Shown: positions 9,254 to 18,194, counted from the stretch's first letter. The stretch: DNA of 64,000 nt from Asaia bogorensis (GCF_900465345.1 NZ_UEGO01000011.1:1-64000); one strand, 5' to 3'. The notes: generated by a model not told the origin, from the letters alone. A program made the numbers and translations.

Positions 9254-9721
9254 ATGATACAGCATACGATCATGGCGGTATTCGATACCGCCCGTCATGC
9301 CCAGATCGCTGTTGATGACCTTCTGGTTTGTGACATCCCATCAGAGACAATCCATCAATATCCCCTGCATGCAGGCGATGCCCCTGCCGAGGCCATGCGA
9401 ACGGGCAACGAGCTTCATCGTCCACCGGGCGTGTGGACGTGGCTGATCAATGATCATCCACAGCCCGGTTCGGACAAGGCGCATCAGGTGGCGCTCTATC
9501 ATGAGAGCCGTGCGCGGAACGAGCCTGTGCTGGTTGCCGTGGCGTCATCTACGCTCAACGAAGCCAAGATCAGGAAAATCCTCAATGACCATGCCCCACT
9601 GGATGTTAAGGGCTCGGAAGAAGGACAACATCATGAGACCACGTCGCTTGCGCAGGAAAGCCAGATGGACCCGTCGTTCCTTGAGCCCGCGGCCCCTGTC
9701 GAAATGACGGAATATCACTAG
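9254..9721 (+). CDS. Small stress-type protein (possible YflT/general-stress 17M-like domain)
   Basis: 155 residues. The start at 9254 is chosen because GGAG (9244-9247) sits six bases upstream; ATGs at 9212 and 9242 are also in frame. The N-terminus IMAVFDTARHAQIAVDDLLVCDIPSETIH resembles the heat-induced stress YflT/17M-type domain, followed by a strand VLVAVASS and the helix NEAKIRKILNDHAPLDV. The C-terminus is polar, Glu/His rich and probably disordered. Cytoplasmic. The palindrome pair 52-85 bp upstream suggests regulated expression. The domain match is only suggestive. Confidence 0.65.
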   Translation: MIQHTIMAVFDTARHAQIAVDDLLVCDIPSETIHQYPLHAGDAPAEAMRTGNELHRPPGVWTWLINDHPQPGSDKAHQVALYHESRARNEPVLVAVASSTLNEAKIRKILNDHAPLDVKGSEEGQHHETTSLAQESQMDPSFLEPAAPVEMTEYH

Positions 9722-9733
9722 GGCCTCAAAGCC

Positions 9734-9766
9734 CTCCCGGTCCGGTCTGATTGCCGGGCCGGGGAG
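9734..9766 (+). terminator. Terminator-like hairpin without a U tract
   Basis: The arms CTCCCGGTCCGG (9734-9745) and CCGGGCCGGGGAG (9754-9766) pair with one bulge around an 8-base loop, 12 bases after the stop of the stress-type gene. No T run follows, so intrinsic termination is uncertain. Confidence 0.4.
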
Positions 9767-10009
9767 AGGCTCACCGCATCCTTGCGTAAGGCAGCGCTCA
9801 TTCCGGCGGGAAGTAGGATTGCGCATGCCTTTGCGTGTTGTGTTTTCGGGCTCACGCGCCGTTCGTCAGGCAGACGCGGCCGCTTTTATCCGGCGCTAAC
9901 TTGGGCTTTCGTATCTGGCAGGCAGAATTACCTCGCCTATTTCGACGTCAGGGCCAGGTTGCTGCCTGCAGTATGGCCCCGCCATATTTGCAGACGGGGC
10001 AGGCATGTT

Positions 10010-11266
10010 TCAGAGACCGATATCGCGACGGTAGATCCCGTCATCCCAGTCTATGGCCGACACGCCTTGATAGGCCCGTGCCCGTGCCTCTTCCGGCGTT
10101 GCACCTGTGGCGCACACGGTCAGGACGCGGCCGCCGGCAGCGACGAGCTTGCCGTCCTGCATGGCTGTGCCTGCCTGAAACACCTGTACGCCTGGCACAG
10201 CATCGGCCCGCTCGATGCCCCGTATCACCCCGCCTTTGGCAGGGGTGCCCGGATAGCCACGCGCCGCCAGCACGACCGAAATCGAGGCCTCATCGGTGAA
10301 GCTGATGGCGGCGTCATCAAGGCGTCCCTCGGCCAAGGCCTTGAGCACGGGCAGCAGATCCGATTGCAGGCGGATCAGCAGGGCCTGTGCCTCGGGGTCG
10401 CCGAAACGCACATTGTATTCGATCAGCTTGGGGCCTTCCTCGGTCAGCATCAGCCCTGCAAAGATGATTCCCCTGAAAGGCGTCCCACGCCGGACCATCT
10501 CGGCCAGCATCGGGCGCACCATGATATCGAGCGCCTTTTCCTGCGCGTCGCGATCGAAATGGGGCGGCGGCGACACGGCACCCATGCCTCCGGTATTGGG
10601 CCCTGTATCCCCTTCACCAATGCGCTTGTGGTCGCGCGCGGCACCAATCAGCACAGCCTCACCGTCGGAGCAGAAGGCGAACAGCGAGACTTCCTGCCCG
10701 ACAAGACATTCCTCGATTACGATGCTGGCGCCGGCGGCACCGAAACTGCGATCGGTCAGGATATCGATGATGGCGGCCTCGGCCTCTTCGAGCGTCAGGG
10801 CCACGATCACGCCCTTGCCGGCGGCCAGACCATCGGCCTTGATGACAATGGGGGCCCCACGGCGATGCACGAAGGCCAGAGCAGGTTCTGCTTCCTCAAA
10901 ACGCTCCCATCGTGCCGTGGGAATACCGGCAGCGTCGGCCACATCCTTGGTAAAGCTCTTGCTGCCCTCAAGCGCACTGGCGGCCTGGCTCGGTCCGGCG
11001 CAGGCAATGCCAGCTTCAGCGCAGAGATCGGCGAGACCAGCAACAAGCGGTGCTTCCGGGCCCGGAACGACGAGATCGATTCGCTGTTCACGGGCGAAAT
11101 TCACGAGGCCCGTCACATCATCGGCGGCAAGAGGGACCAGCGTACCAAGCGTCTGCATGCCCGGATTTCCCGGTGCAATGAAGAGCGTTTCCAGCTCCGG
11201 AGAGCGGGAGAGGCAGGCTGCCAGAGCATGTTCGCGTCCGCCTGATCCGACAAGTAACACCCGCAT
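10010..11266 (-). CDS. purD: Phosphoribosylamine-glycine ligase (GAR synthetase)
   Basis: 418 residues, near the usual PurD length. The enzyme joins glycine to phosphoribosylamine using ATP in purine synthesis. The N-terminus MRVLLVGSGGREHAL is diagnostic, followed by the ATP-grasp domain (VIKADGLAAGKGV, GMGAVSPPP, and EYNVRFGDPEAQ with the metal-binding Glu and Asn). The start at 11266 is preferred over an ATG two codons earlier because GGAAG lies seven bases before it. Its start is 58 bp from the divergent xseA start, so the two may share a control region. About 290 bp downstream hold no gene I can support. Confidence 0.96.
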   Translation of the reverse strand: MRVLLVGSGGREHALAACLSRSPELETLFIAPGNPGMQTLGTLVPLAADDVTGLVNFAREQRIDLVVPGPEAPLVAGLADLCAEAGIACAGPSQAASALEGSKSFTKDVADAAGIPTARWERFEEAEPALAFVHRRGAPIVIKADGLAAGKGVIVALTLEEAEAAIIDILTDRSFGAAGASIVIEECLVGQEVSLFAFCSDGEAVLIGAARDHKRIGEGDTGPNTGGMGAVSPPPHFDRDAQEKALDIMVRPMLAEMVRRGTPFRGIIFAGLMLTEEGPKLIEYNVRFGDPEAQALLIRLQSDLLPVLKALAEGRLDDAAISFTDEASISVVLAARGYPGTPAKGGVIRGIERADAVPGVQVFQAGTAMQDGKLVAAGGRVLTVCATGATPEEARARAYQGVSAIDWDDGIYRRDIGL

Positions 11267-11324
11267 TGTCATTCTTCCTGTTCTGACTGGTCGTAGCCCG
11301 CGTTCCGTAGCATAGACTGTGCTC

Positions 11325-12776
11325 ATGAGCGAAAACGATCACAGCGCGAGCGGGAATGTCCCCGAATATTCGGTCAGTGAAATCTCCGGCGCCATCAAGC
11401 GTACGCTCGAAGGCAGCTTCGGCCGCGTGCGCGTGCGCGGAGAGATCACCGAACTCAAGCGCTATCCCTCGGGCCATGTCTACCTCTCCCTGAAAGACCA
11501 GGGAGGCAAGATATCGGGCGTGATCTGGCGCGGCTCGGTGTCACGCCTTGGCATGGTGCCTGAGAACGGGGTCGAGGTGATCGCAACCGGCCGCGTTTCC
11601 GCCTATGGCGACAGGTCGAGCTATCAGCTTGTCATCGACCAGATGAGTTTTGCGGGTGAGGGAGCCCTTCTCGCCAAGATCGAGAAGCTGCGCCAGAAGC
11701 TTCTGGCCGAAGGGCTGTTCGATAGCGAGCGCAAGAAGCCGCTGCCCTTCCTGCCGCGGCTGATCGGGCTCGTGACTTCGAGCCGCGGGGCCGTGCTGCA
11801 CGATATTCTCACTACCCTGTCACGTCGCTTTCCACGCCCGGTTCTGGTCTGGCCCGTGGCCGTGCAGGGTGAGGGCGCTGCGGCCCAGATAGCGGCGGCC
11901 ATCGAGGGGTTTTCGAGCCCGACCCTGCCTGAAGCGCTTCGACCCGATCTGATGATCGTGGCGCGCGGTGGCGGTTCGCTGGAGGACCTCATGGCTTTCA
12001 ACGATGAGTCGGTTCTTCGCGCCGTGGCGGCCTGTCCCATTCCGCTGATCTCTGCGGTCGGGCACGAAACCGATACCACCCTGATTGATTTCGTGTCGGA
12101 TCAGCGCGCGCCCACCCCCACGGCTGCGGCTGAGATGGCCGTTCCGCTCCGTTCGGAGATGGTGGCCGATCTGGCTCATCGCGGCGCACGCCTTGCTGGT
12201 GCCCTGTCGCGGCAGTTGCAAATGGCCCGGGCGCGACATGACCAGATCGTTGCGCGCCTGCCCGATCTGCCGGGATTGCTGGAAACAGCGCGTTTCAGGC
12301 TGGACGAGCGCGGACAGCGTCTTGAGCTTGCCCTGCCCATGGTGGCGTCAAAAGCCCGGCAACGTCTGATGACGCTTGAGGGGCGCATGCCCTCGGCCGC
12401 TCATTTCATGGGCCAGAAGCAGGCGCGTCTTGGCCTGGCCAGCGCCGCTCTGGCTTCGGGCATCCGTTTTCGCATGCAGCAGGAGCGCGCGTCATTCACG
12501 CATGCGCGTCTTGGAACCGAAACGGTCAGCGCTCGTCTTGGTCTCGATCGGGCGAGATTGTCCGGTATGGTGGGCAGGCTTGAGGCCGTGTCGCCCGAGG
12601 CGGTTCTGGCCCGCGGTTACGCACTGGTGCAGGATGCACAAGGCAAGCCGGTAACAACGGCTTCCGGACGGCCACGTGGCGGTGCCATTACGCTTCGTTT
12701 TGCAGATGGCACGCGCCAGGGACGGCTCGACCCTCTGGGAACGCAAAAGAAAGAACAGGGGGATTTAGGACTATGA
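11325..12776 (+). CDS. xseA: Exodeoxyribonuclease VII large subunit
   Basis: 483 residues. An N-terminal OB-fold (about 13-110; VRGEITELKRYPSGHVYLSLKD) binds single-stranded DNA. The catalytic core follows (LIGLVTSSRGAVLHDIL, IVARGGGSLEDLMAFNDE, ISAVGHETDTTLIDFVSDQRAPTP), then a helical C-terminal region. The partner small subunit xseB is not in this window. ATG 11325 is used rather than the in-frame GTG at 11319. The stop overlaps the start of the next lipoprotein gene by ATGA, indicating translational coupling. Confidence 0.96.
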   Translation: MSENDHSASGNVPEYSVSEISGAIKRTLEGSFGRVRVRGEITELKRYPSGHVYLSLKDQGGKISGVIWRGSVSRLGMVPENGVEVIATGRVSAYGDRSSYQLVIDQMSFAGEGALLAKIEKLRQKLLAEGLFDSERKKPLPFLPRLIGLVTSSRGAVLHDILTTLSRRFPRPVLVWPVAVQGEGAAAQIAAAIEGFSSPTLPEALRPDLMIVARGGGSLEDLMAFNDESVLRAVAACPIPLISAVGHETDTTLIDFVSDQRAPTPTAAAEMAVPLRSEMVADLAHRGARLAGALSRQLQMARARHDQIVARLPDLPGLLETARFRLDERGQRLELALPMVASKARQRLMTLEGRMPSAAHFMGQKQARLGLASAALASGIRFRMQQERASFTHARLGTETVSARLGLDRARLSGMVGRLEAVSPEAVLARGYALVQDAQGKPVTTASGRPRGGAITLRFADGTRQGRLDPLGTQKKEQGDLGL

Positions 12777-13147
12777 AAACGCGCTTTGCACTCACACTGG
12801 CGCATGCCGGTCTGCTTGGGGTTTCGCTTCTGGCCGGTTGCGCCGACACGCCTGCGCCCCAGCCAGCTCAAGCCCAGACCCAGGCGCGTATTCCGCCGCA
12901 GGATTTCGCACCGGGCCTGACCGGCGAAACACCGTTGCCCGCCAATGAGGCGCAACTGACCAATGATCCTTCGGCCCCGGTCAACACCCCCCTTTGCGGT
13001 GCCGTGCAACAGGAGACCAACCGCATGGGTGGGCAGGTGTTCAGCGACGGTCTGGCCTCAGGCAGCGCTTGCCCGCAAAACGCGTGCTTCAACCCACTGA
13101 CGGGCACATATATCGCAGCGACCGGCGCACCGAGCGTTTGCCGCTGA
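12773..13147 (+). CDS. Small lipoprotein coupled to xseA
   Basis: 124 residues. Lipoprotein signal with lipobox LLAGC (Cys23). The mature part begins Pro/Gln/Ala rich and has three further cysteines and an Asn-Pro-rich end (ACFNPLTGTYIAATGAP). The start overlaps the xseA stop (ATGA), so the two are one transcription unit. No family was recognised. Location is probably the outer or inner membrane face in the periplasm. Conservation of the xseA pairing would be the main clue to its role. Confidence 0.78.
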   Translation: MKTRFALTLAHAGLLGVSLLAGCADTPAPQPAQAQTQARIPPQDFAPGLTGETPLPANEAQLTNDPSAPVNTPLCGAVQQETNRMGGQVFSDGLASGSACPQNACFNPLTGTYIAATGAPSVCR

Positions 13148-13537
13148 GTTGAGGCGGAGTACCTTCCCCGGTTTCCCGACTGGGGACTGTACTCGCCTGA
13201 TAGGACGATATGGTCAGGAAGCGAGCCTCCTGTGTTGAGATGTGTGGCACTCGCTTGGTGAGCATATAATCCATGGGGCGAATGTAGAGCGCGCCATTTG
13301 TGCATTGTTTCGCTCGATATTGGATCAAGGCAAAGCCGGATGCGACCCTTGACTGCCGGGGGTGGACCTAGTTCAGCATGCGGGTCAGCGTGGCCTTCGC
13401 GCGTATTACCCTGGATTTATAGCGGGATTGCGCGAACGCTTCGTGCCTATTCCGGCTTTGGAAAATCGCTGCTGTCTGGATCTCTTCTCGCGGCTGCTTG
13501 AGATACCGGGCCTCGCCATCCGCTCCCCCACACCAAA
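13148..13537. other. 390-bp structured spacer with a consensus -10 box
   Basis: No convincing gene. Just after the lipoprotein stop is a two-part hairpin: GAGTAC (13157-13162) with GTACTC (13189-13194), and inside it CCCCGGT (13166-13172) with ACTGGGG (13179-13185, one G-T pair). A second weak hairpin pairs CCTGA with TCAGG up to about 13218. A perfect TATAAT lies at 13265-13270 without a good -35. A transcript from there would run to the terminator at 13538-13567, about 290 nt. Candidate small RNA, unproven. Confidence 0.45.
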
Positions 13538-13567
13538 AAAACGGGGCGGTGTGAGCCGCCCCGTTTT
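13538..13567. terminator. Bidirectional intrinsic terminator
   Basis: A perfect 12-bp stem, AAAACGGGGCGG (13538-13549) and CCGCCCCGTTTT (13556-13567), encloses a six-base loop. Each strand ends in a T run. It serves rne, which ends 28 bp away on the minus strand, and anything arriving on the plus strand. Confidence 0.9.
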
Positions 13568-13595
13568 CCTGCTTCAACAATGAAGTCTGTTGCGG

Positions 13596-16535
13596 TTACC
13601 GCTTCCACCAACCCGTACGGGGCTTGGCGGGAGCAACCTCATCGACATTGATAGGCTGCACGACCGGTGCCGCATCATCGGACTTGGCCTTGCCACGGCG
13701 GGCCGAGGTCTTGGCGGGCGCCTTCGCAGCCTGTTCCTCTGCCTTCACCGCGCTGTCAGCCTCAACGTCGCTCGCAGCTGCCTTGCGCGGCGTGCGGCCA
13801 CGGCGTGGCTTGGGCGCATCGGCGGTTGCTTCTGCGGGTTCTGCATCAACAGCATCCCCTTCAGGCAGGGCAGCTGCAGCTGGTGCCTTGCGAGGGCGGC
13901 CGCGACGACGGGCTGCGGGCTTGTCCTGATCGGCCCCTGCCACAGCGACCGGCTCAGCCACGGAGGCTGAGTCCGATTCCACCGGCGCAGTCGGCGCAGG
14001 TTCGGCCTGCTCGGCAGCCACCGGACGACGACGCGGACGGCCACGCCCCTTGCGGGCACCAGCCTCATCACCCTCGCGAACGCGGCTTGCAGCCGTTTCA
14101 GCGGGCGCTTCTGCCGAGAGGTTGACGGCCGAAGCAGCGCTTTCAGCCCTTGCAGATTCCGCGTCAATGTCGGCCGCGCTACCTGCCAGAGTGGGCTTCG
14201 GCTCGTCATTGCGCGCAGATGGTGCGCCCAGACGGGATTCTGCCTGTTCGATCATATCGAAGATGTCGAACGAGGCGCCACCGAAGGGATCGGCCGGGGT
14301 AGGGCCATTCCAGCGGTTTTCCGGCTGGTTGCGACGACGATCCTCGTTGCCACGCTTGGCGCCATTGCGCTCACCGTTGCGGTCCGCGTTATCACGTGTC
14401 TCGGCCTTGCGGGGCTCCTGGGCACGGGCTTCGCGCGGTGCTTCGGTCTGGCCGCGTTCCTCACGGGAGACACGACGCGTCCGCATGCGACGACGACCGG
14501 GAACCATCAGGGCTTCGCTGTCGCCAGCTGCCTGATCGTCGTGCGATGCCGCAACGTCCTGCTCAGGTGCCGTGCCTTCTTCGTCCTCTGCTTCATCAGA
14601 GACATCGGCCTCGACTGCCTGCGGCATGTCGCGCGACTCATCCGAGCGTCGGCCATTGCGACGACGACGGCGACGGCGACGGCGACCGCCATCTTCACGG
14701 CTGTTTTCCTCGCGCGGTGCTTCGTCACGGCTTTCCTCGGCCGAAACCGCGCCCAGATCGGACTCCTCTTCCACAACGATGGAGGCAGGTGCGGCAGGGG
14801 TCGCTACAGACTCATGACGCTCGGGCTGCGGCGCGCGCTGCTCGGCGGGAACCTGCGGGCGCAGGCGTTCGATACGCAGATCGGCCGGGGTCAGGCTGTC
14901 ATCCGGCTGGAACGACACGCGCATGCGGTGGCGCTGTTCGATCTCGCCAAGCCAGTCACGCTTGTTGTTGAGGATGTAGAGCGCGATGCCCGACGTGATG
15001 TGGACACTGATCTCGGCGGCTTTCTGCTTCAGCCCTTCCTCGTCCAGGGCGCGCAGCACGTGCAGGGCGGCGCTTTCAATGCCACGCACATGGCCTGTGC
15101 CCTGACAATGGGGGCAGGGAACCAGAACGGCTTCCGAGATCGACGGGCGCAGACGCTGGCGGGACATTTCCAGCAGGCCGAAATGCGAGATCTGGCCAAT
15201 CTGGATGCGTGCGCGGTCAGAACGCAGGGCATCCTTCAGGCGCTTCTCGACCATCGCATTATGCTTGCGGCTTTCCATGTCGATGAAGTCGATCACGACA
15301 AGCCCGGCAAGGTCGCGCAGACGAAGCTGACGGGCGACTTCCTCAGCGGCTTCGAGGTTCGTGCGGACTGCCGTATCCTCGATATTGCGCTGACCGGTCG
15401 AACGGCCGGAGTTCACGTCGATCGAGACGAGGGCTTCGGTCTGGTTGATCACCAGATAGCCACCCGATTTCAGCTGGGCCGTGGGCGAGAAGATCGCGTC
15501 CAGATGGCCTTCCACGTGGTAGCGACCGAACAGGCTCTGGCTCTGGTCGCGCCAGAGTTTCACCTTGTTGGCGTTATGCGGCATCAGAAGACGCATGAAT
15601 TCGCGCGCATTCTTCCAGGCCGGCTCACCATCAATGATGATTTCTTCGATGTCCTTGCTGAACAGGTCGCGAATGGCGCGCTTGATCAGATTGGCTTCTT
15701 CATAAATCAGTGTCGGGGCGACCGATGACAGCGTGTGGTTGCGGATATCGTCCCAGAGCTGAAGCAGATATTCGCAGTCACGCGTGATTTCGGGCCCCGG
15801 ACGCTGCGCACCAGCGGTGCGCACGATCATGGCCATGCCGCGCGGCAGGTCGAGCTCGGCAATGATGTCGCGCAGGCGCTTGCGATCGCTGTCGGATGTG
15901 ATCTTGCGCGATACGCCGCCGCCGCGCAGGGCATTGGGCATCAGCACGCAATAACGTCCTGCCAGAGAAACATAGGTGGTCAGAGCCGCACCCTTGTTGC
16001 CGCGTTCTTCCTTGACGACCTGAACGAGCAGGATCTGGCGACGGCGAATGACTTCCTGGATCTTGTAGTTACGCAGGAAGCGGGCCGTGCGACGGGCGGC
16101 TGCACCCTCGTCACCCGTGTCATGCTCACCACCAACAGTCTCAGGGCGGGCTTCGAAATCAGGCTGTTCTGCCTGCTCGGCCTGTTCCGCGTCCGCAGTG
16201 GTCTCGGCGCCTTCGTTCTCGGTCTCGACGCGCTCATCGGCGCGGAGATCTTCGTCCTGAAGGGCGAGAAGCTTTTCGCGGTCGGCAACCGGGATCTGGA
16301 AATAATCCGGGTGGATTTCGCTGAAGGCAAGGAAGCCGTGACGGTTGCCGCCGTAATCGACAAAAGCAGCCTGAAGGCTGGGCTCTACACGAATGACCTT
16401 GGCGAGGTAGATGTTACCCTTGATCTGCTTTTTTGATGATGTTTCGATATCATAATCTTCGAGACGATCACCATCCATGACCACAACGCGGGTTTCTTCC
16501 GCGTGTGTGGTGTCGATCAGCATACGCTTGTTCAT
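13596..16535 (-). CDS. rne: Ribonuclease E
   Basis: 979 residues. N-terminal catalytic half: an S1 RNA-binding domain (about 36-165) carrying an acidic insertion (about 95-145, Glu/Ala/Asp rich) as in alphaproteobacterial RNase E; 5'-sensor and RNase H-like parts; the DNase I-like subdomain with the metal-binding Asp in SIDVNSGR (about residue 370); and the zinc-link cysteines in CPHCQGTGH (about 475). The C-terminal 400 residues are low complexity, alternating Arg-rich and acidic blocks, as expected of a degradosome scaffold. It processes rRNA, tRNA and mRNA. It follows a long leader (16536-17054), suggesting the usual autoregulation, and ends at a strong terminator. Confidence 0.96.
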   Translation of the reverse strand: MNKRMLIDTTHAEETRVVVMDGDRLEDYDIETSSKKQIKGNIYLAKVIRVEPSLQAAFVDYGGNRHGFLAFSEIHPDYFQIPVADREKLLALQDEDLRADERVETENEGAETTADAEQAEQAEQPDFEARPETVGGEHDTGDEGAAARRTARFLRNYKIQEVIRRRQILLVQVVKEERGNKGAALTTYVSLAGRYCVLMPNALRGGGVSRKITSDSDRKRLRDIIAELDLPRGMAMIVRTAGAQRPGPEITRDCEYLLQLWDDIRNHTLSSVAPTLIYEEANLIKRAIRDLFSKDIEEIIIDGEPAWKNAREFMRLLMPHNANKVKLWRDQSQSLFGRYHVEGHLDAIFSPTAQLKSGGYLVINQTEALVSIDVNSGRSTGQRNIEDTAVRTNLEAAEEVARQLRLRDLAGLVVIDFIDMESRKHNAMVEKRLKDALRSDRARIQIGQISHFGLLEMSRQRLRPSISEAVLVPCPHCQGTGHVRGIESAALHVLRALDEEGLKQKAAEISVHITSGIALYILNNKRDWLGEIEQRHRMRVSFQPDDSLTPADLRIERLRPQVPAEQRAPQPERHESVATPAAPASIVVEEESDLGAVSAEESRDEAPREENSREDGGRRRRRRRRRNGRRSDESRDMPQAVEADVSDEAEDEEGTAPEQDVAASHDDQAAGDSEALMVPGRRRMRTRRVSREERGQTEAPREARAQEPRKAETRDNADRNGERNGAKRGNEDRRRNQPENRWNGPTPADPFGGASFDIFDMIEQAESRLGAPSARNDEPKPTLAGSAADIDAESARAESAASAVNLSAEAPAETAASRVREGDEAGARKGRGRPRRRPVAAEQAEPAPTAPVESDSASVAEPVAVAGADQDKPAARRRGRPRKAPAAAALPEGDAVDAEPAEATADAPKPRRGRTPRKAAASDVEADSAVKAEEQAAKAPAKTSARRGKAKSDDAAPVVQPINVDEVAPAKPRTGWWKR

Positions 16536-17054
16536 AAATAAGGAGACTCCGGTCAGCCCTTGTCACGGCCGGTATCGAACCCTGTGCAGACACAGTGGCG
16601 TTTCCGGCGCGCGCGGCAGAATGTCGAGGCGTGGTTTGTGAGAAAGAGCCATCAGACCAGCGCTCGCGGAACAGCGTCGGACACAGGTCGATGCCTGCTC
16701 CGGTAGTTTTCCACAAAACGAGACTGGCAGATTTCATGCGGCCCCTGCGAGTTGTCATCTGCGCCCAGGCCTGGAAGACTGACCTCTCTTGTCGTCCCGC
16801 GGCTGTGCCTGCGGGAGGGAGGGGGCTCTTGCAAACCATGATGACGCGCGAAGCATGCCAGAAAACGGGAGCGGCGCTCGGAAAATACCCCTCTAGACGG
16901 GGCTCTGTCCTGGCGCCGGATCGACCGTATCGTGATCCTTCTCCCACAGGATGACGGAAAATGCCGTGCTATGCAAGATGGCCGCCATCGCCTTGTTGAC
17001 ACCTTATTTTTTGATCAGAAGATGCGCTGTCATCTCTCATCACCGGGGCCGCCT
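16536..17054. other. Divergent spacer holding the rne leader and amidase promoter region
   Basis: 519 bp without a gene I can support; the longer frames here are not protein-like. On the minus strand it probably carries a long rne 5' untranslated region. GGAG lies 11 bases before the rne ATG. On the plus strand TTGACA (16996-17001) with 17 bases to AAGATG is a weak promoter candidate for the amidase. Confidence 0.45.
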
Positions 17055-17957
17055 ATGCCTGTTTTCGATCCGACCCGCCGCAAGGTGACGAGACTTCTGG
17101 GGGGCTCGCTGGCCACAGGTACGCTGCTCGGTGTGCGCGCTGCGCGTGCGGAAGGCCACCGGGCAGCCCATCACGCAGCGCAGGGGGCGGGTAGCCATCA
17201 TCTGACGCCGCACGCCAGCGGCAAGGCGCCTGCGCTGGTAGGCAAGGCCGCACCACCGCGCCCTGTGATCATGCTCGACCCCGGTCATGGAGGCAAAGAC
17301 CCAGGGGCGATCGGTGTGAGCGGCACCTATGAGAAACACATTGCCGCGGCCGCAGCGCAGGAACTCTATCATCAGATCAGAAGTGCCGGACGCTATGATG
17401 TCGTGATGACGCGAGCGGACGATCATTTCATTCCGCTCGAGGGGCGCGTGGATCTTGCGCACCGCCACAAGGCGCAGCTTTTCATTTCCATGCATGCCGA
17501 TGCCCTGCATGACCCGGAGGTAAGGGGCGCCAGCGTCTATACGCTCTCCAACGGAGCATCAGACGCGCAGACCGCCTCGCTCGCCCAGACCGAGAACAGC
17601 GCCGACCGGTTTGCTGGCCCGGCGTTTCACGGCATGTCCTCCGAGGTGCAGGCCATTCTCGCCAGTTTAGTGAACGAGGAGACGAGGCGGGGGTCGGCGC
17701 ATATGGCCGCCAGTGTCGTATCAGCCTTTCAGCCGCGTATCGGCCTGCTGCGCCATCCCGCGCGTCATGCGGCTTTTGTCGTGCTCAAGTCGGCCGATAT
17801 TCCCTCTGTGCTGGTCGAAATGGGTTTCATGTCCAATCGGCATGACGAGGCGGCCCTGAGGCAGGGAGGCTATCGCAAGCAGGTGGCGACCGCCATGAGC
17901 GCGGCAATCGATCGCTATTTCGCCGGATCTGGCATGAATATTGCGCATTCGGGCTAG
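17055..17957 (+). CDS. N-acetylmuramoyl-L-alanine amidase (AmiC-like, Tat-exported)
   Basis: 300 residues. It begins with a twin-arginine signal (RRKVTRL then a hydrophobic segment ending ARA), so export through Tat is predicted; tatB and tatC are in this window. The Amidase_3 domain starts near residue 72: LDPGHGGKDPGA (zinc His), GTYEKH (zinc Glu), SMHADAL (zinc His) and VEMGFMSN with the catalytic Glu. It cuts the bond between muramic acid and the stem peptide during cell separation. It lacks the AMIN domain of some relatives. Start at 17055 because the upstream residues do not fit a signal peptide. Confidence 0.9.
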   Translation: MPVFDPTRRKVTRLLGGSLATGTLLGVRAARAEGHRAAHHAAQGAGSHHLTPHASGKAPALVGKAAPPRPVIMLDPGHGGKDPGAIGVSGTYEKHIAAAAAQELYHQIRSAGRYDVVMTRADDHFIPLEGRVDLAHRHKAQLFISMHADALHDPEVRGASVYTLSNGASDAQTASLAQTENSADRFAGPAFHGMSSEVQAILASLVNEETRRGSAHMAASVVSAFQPRIGLLRHPARHAAFVVLKSADIPSVLVEMGFMSNRHDEAALRQGGYRKQVATAMSAAIDRYFAGSGMNIAHSG

Positions 17958-18012
17958 AAAATGATGCGACTGCGCTAGGCAAGAGCTGGTCTTTTACAGT
18001 AGGAAGGGCGTC

Positions 18013-18117
18013 ATGAACATTCTGGCGCCCCTTTCAAGCATAGGATCCCGTGCAGCAGCACGCGCCGATCTGTGCCCGGGCCTCCTTCTTCGTACGCTTC
18101 GACTTATCTGCCCCTGA
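18013..18117 (+). CDS. Leucine-rich leader peptide of leuA (putative leuL)
   Basis: A 34-codon frame beginning ATG at 18013 after AGGA (18001-18004) and ending TGA at 18115-18117, 77 bp before leuA. Eight of 34 residues are leucine, with six in the last 15: the C-terminus reads GLLLRTLRLICP, using CTC, CTT, CTT, CTT and CTT codons. Its stop codon is inside the 5' arm of a long hairpin. This is the arrangement of a ribosome-mediated attenuator sensing charged tRNA-Leu. The position, ribosome binding site, codon content and hairpin are seen directly; the regulatory role is inferred from known amino acid leader peptides. Confidence 0.85.
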   Translation: MNILAPLSSIGSRAAARADLCPGLLLRTLRLICP

Positions 18118-18155
18118 GCGCATTTTGCGGCCGGTTCGACCGGCGCGTTCAGGGG
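18111..18155 (+). promoter_or_regulatory. leuA attenuator hairpin
   Basis: The outer helix pairs 18111-18121 (CCCCTGAGCGC) with 18145-18155 (GCGTTCAGGGG), 11 bp with one G-T pair. Inside is a second stem GCCGGT/ACCGGC (18130-18135, 18139-18144). The 5' arm contains the leader stop codon, so a ribosome there blocks the helix while one stalled at the Leu codons does not. CGCGCCG (18061-18067) can instead pair with CGGCGCG (18141-18147), a competing fold. No U tract follows, so control may act on translation or Rho access. Confidence 0.72.
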
Positions 18156-18194
18156 TTACGATCCTGTTGTTCAAAGCCACGAAAAGACAAAGCC

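Noticed and set aside
9782-11245. Long plus-strand open frame covering purD
   Set aside because: Lies antisense to a complete purD with all motifs; the frame is a high-G+C shadow with no protein-like features.
14541-15728. Long plus-strand open frame within rne
   Set aside because: Antisense shadow of the RNase E core; no domain or signal and no ribosome binding site.
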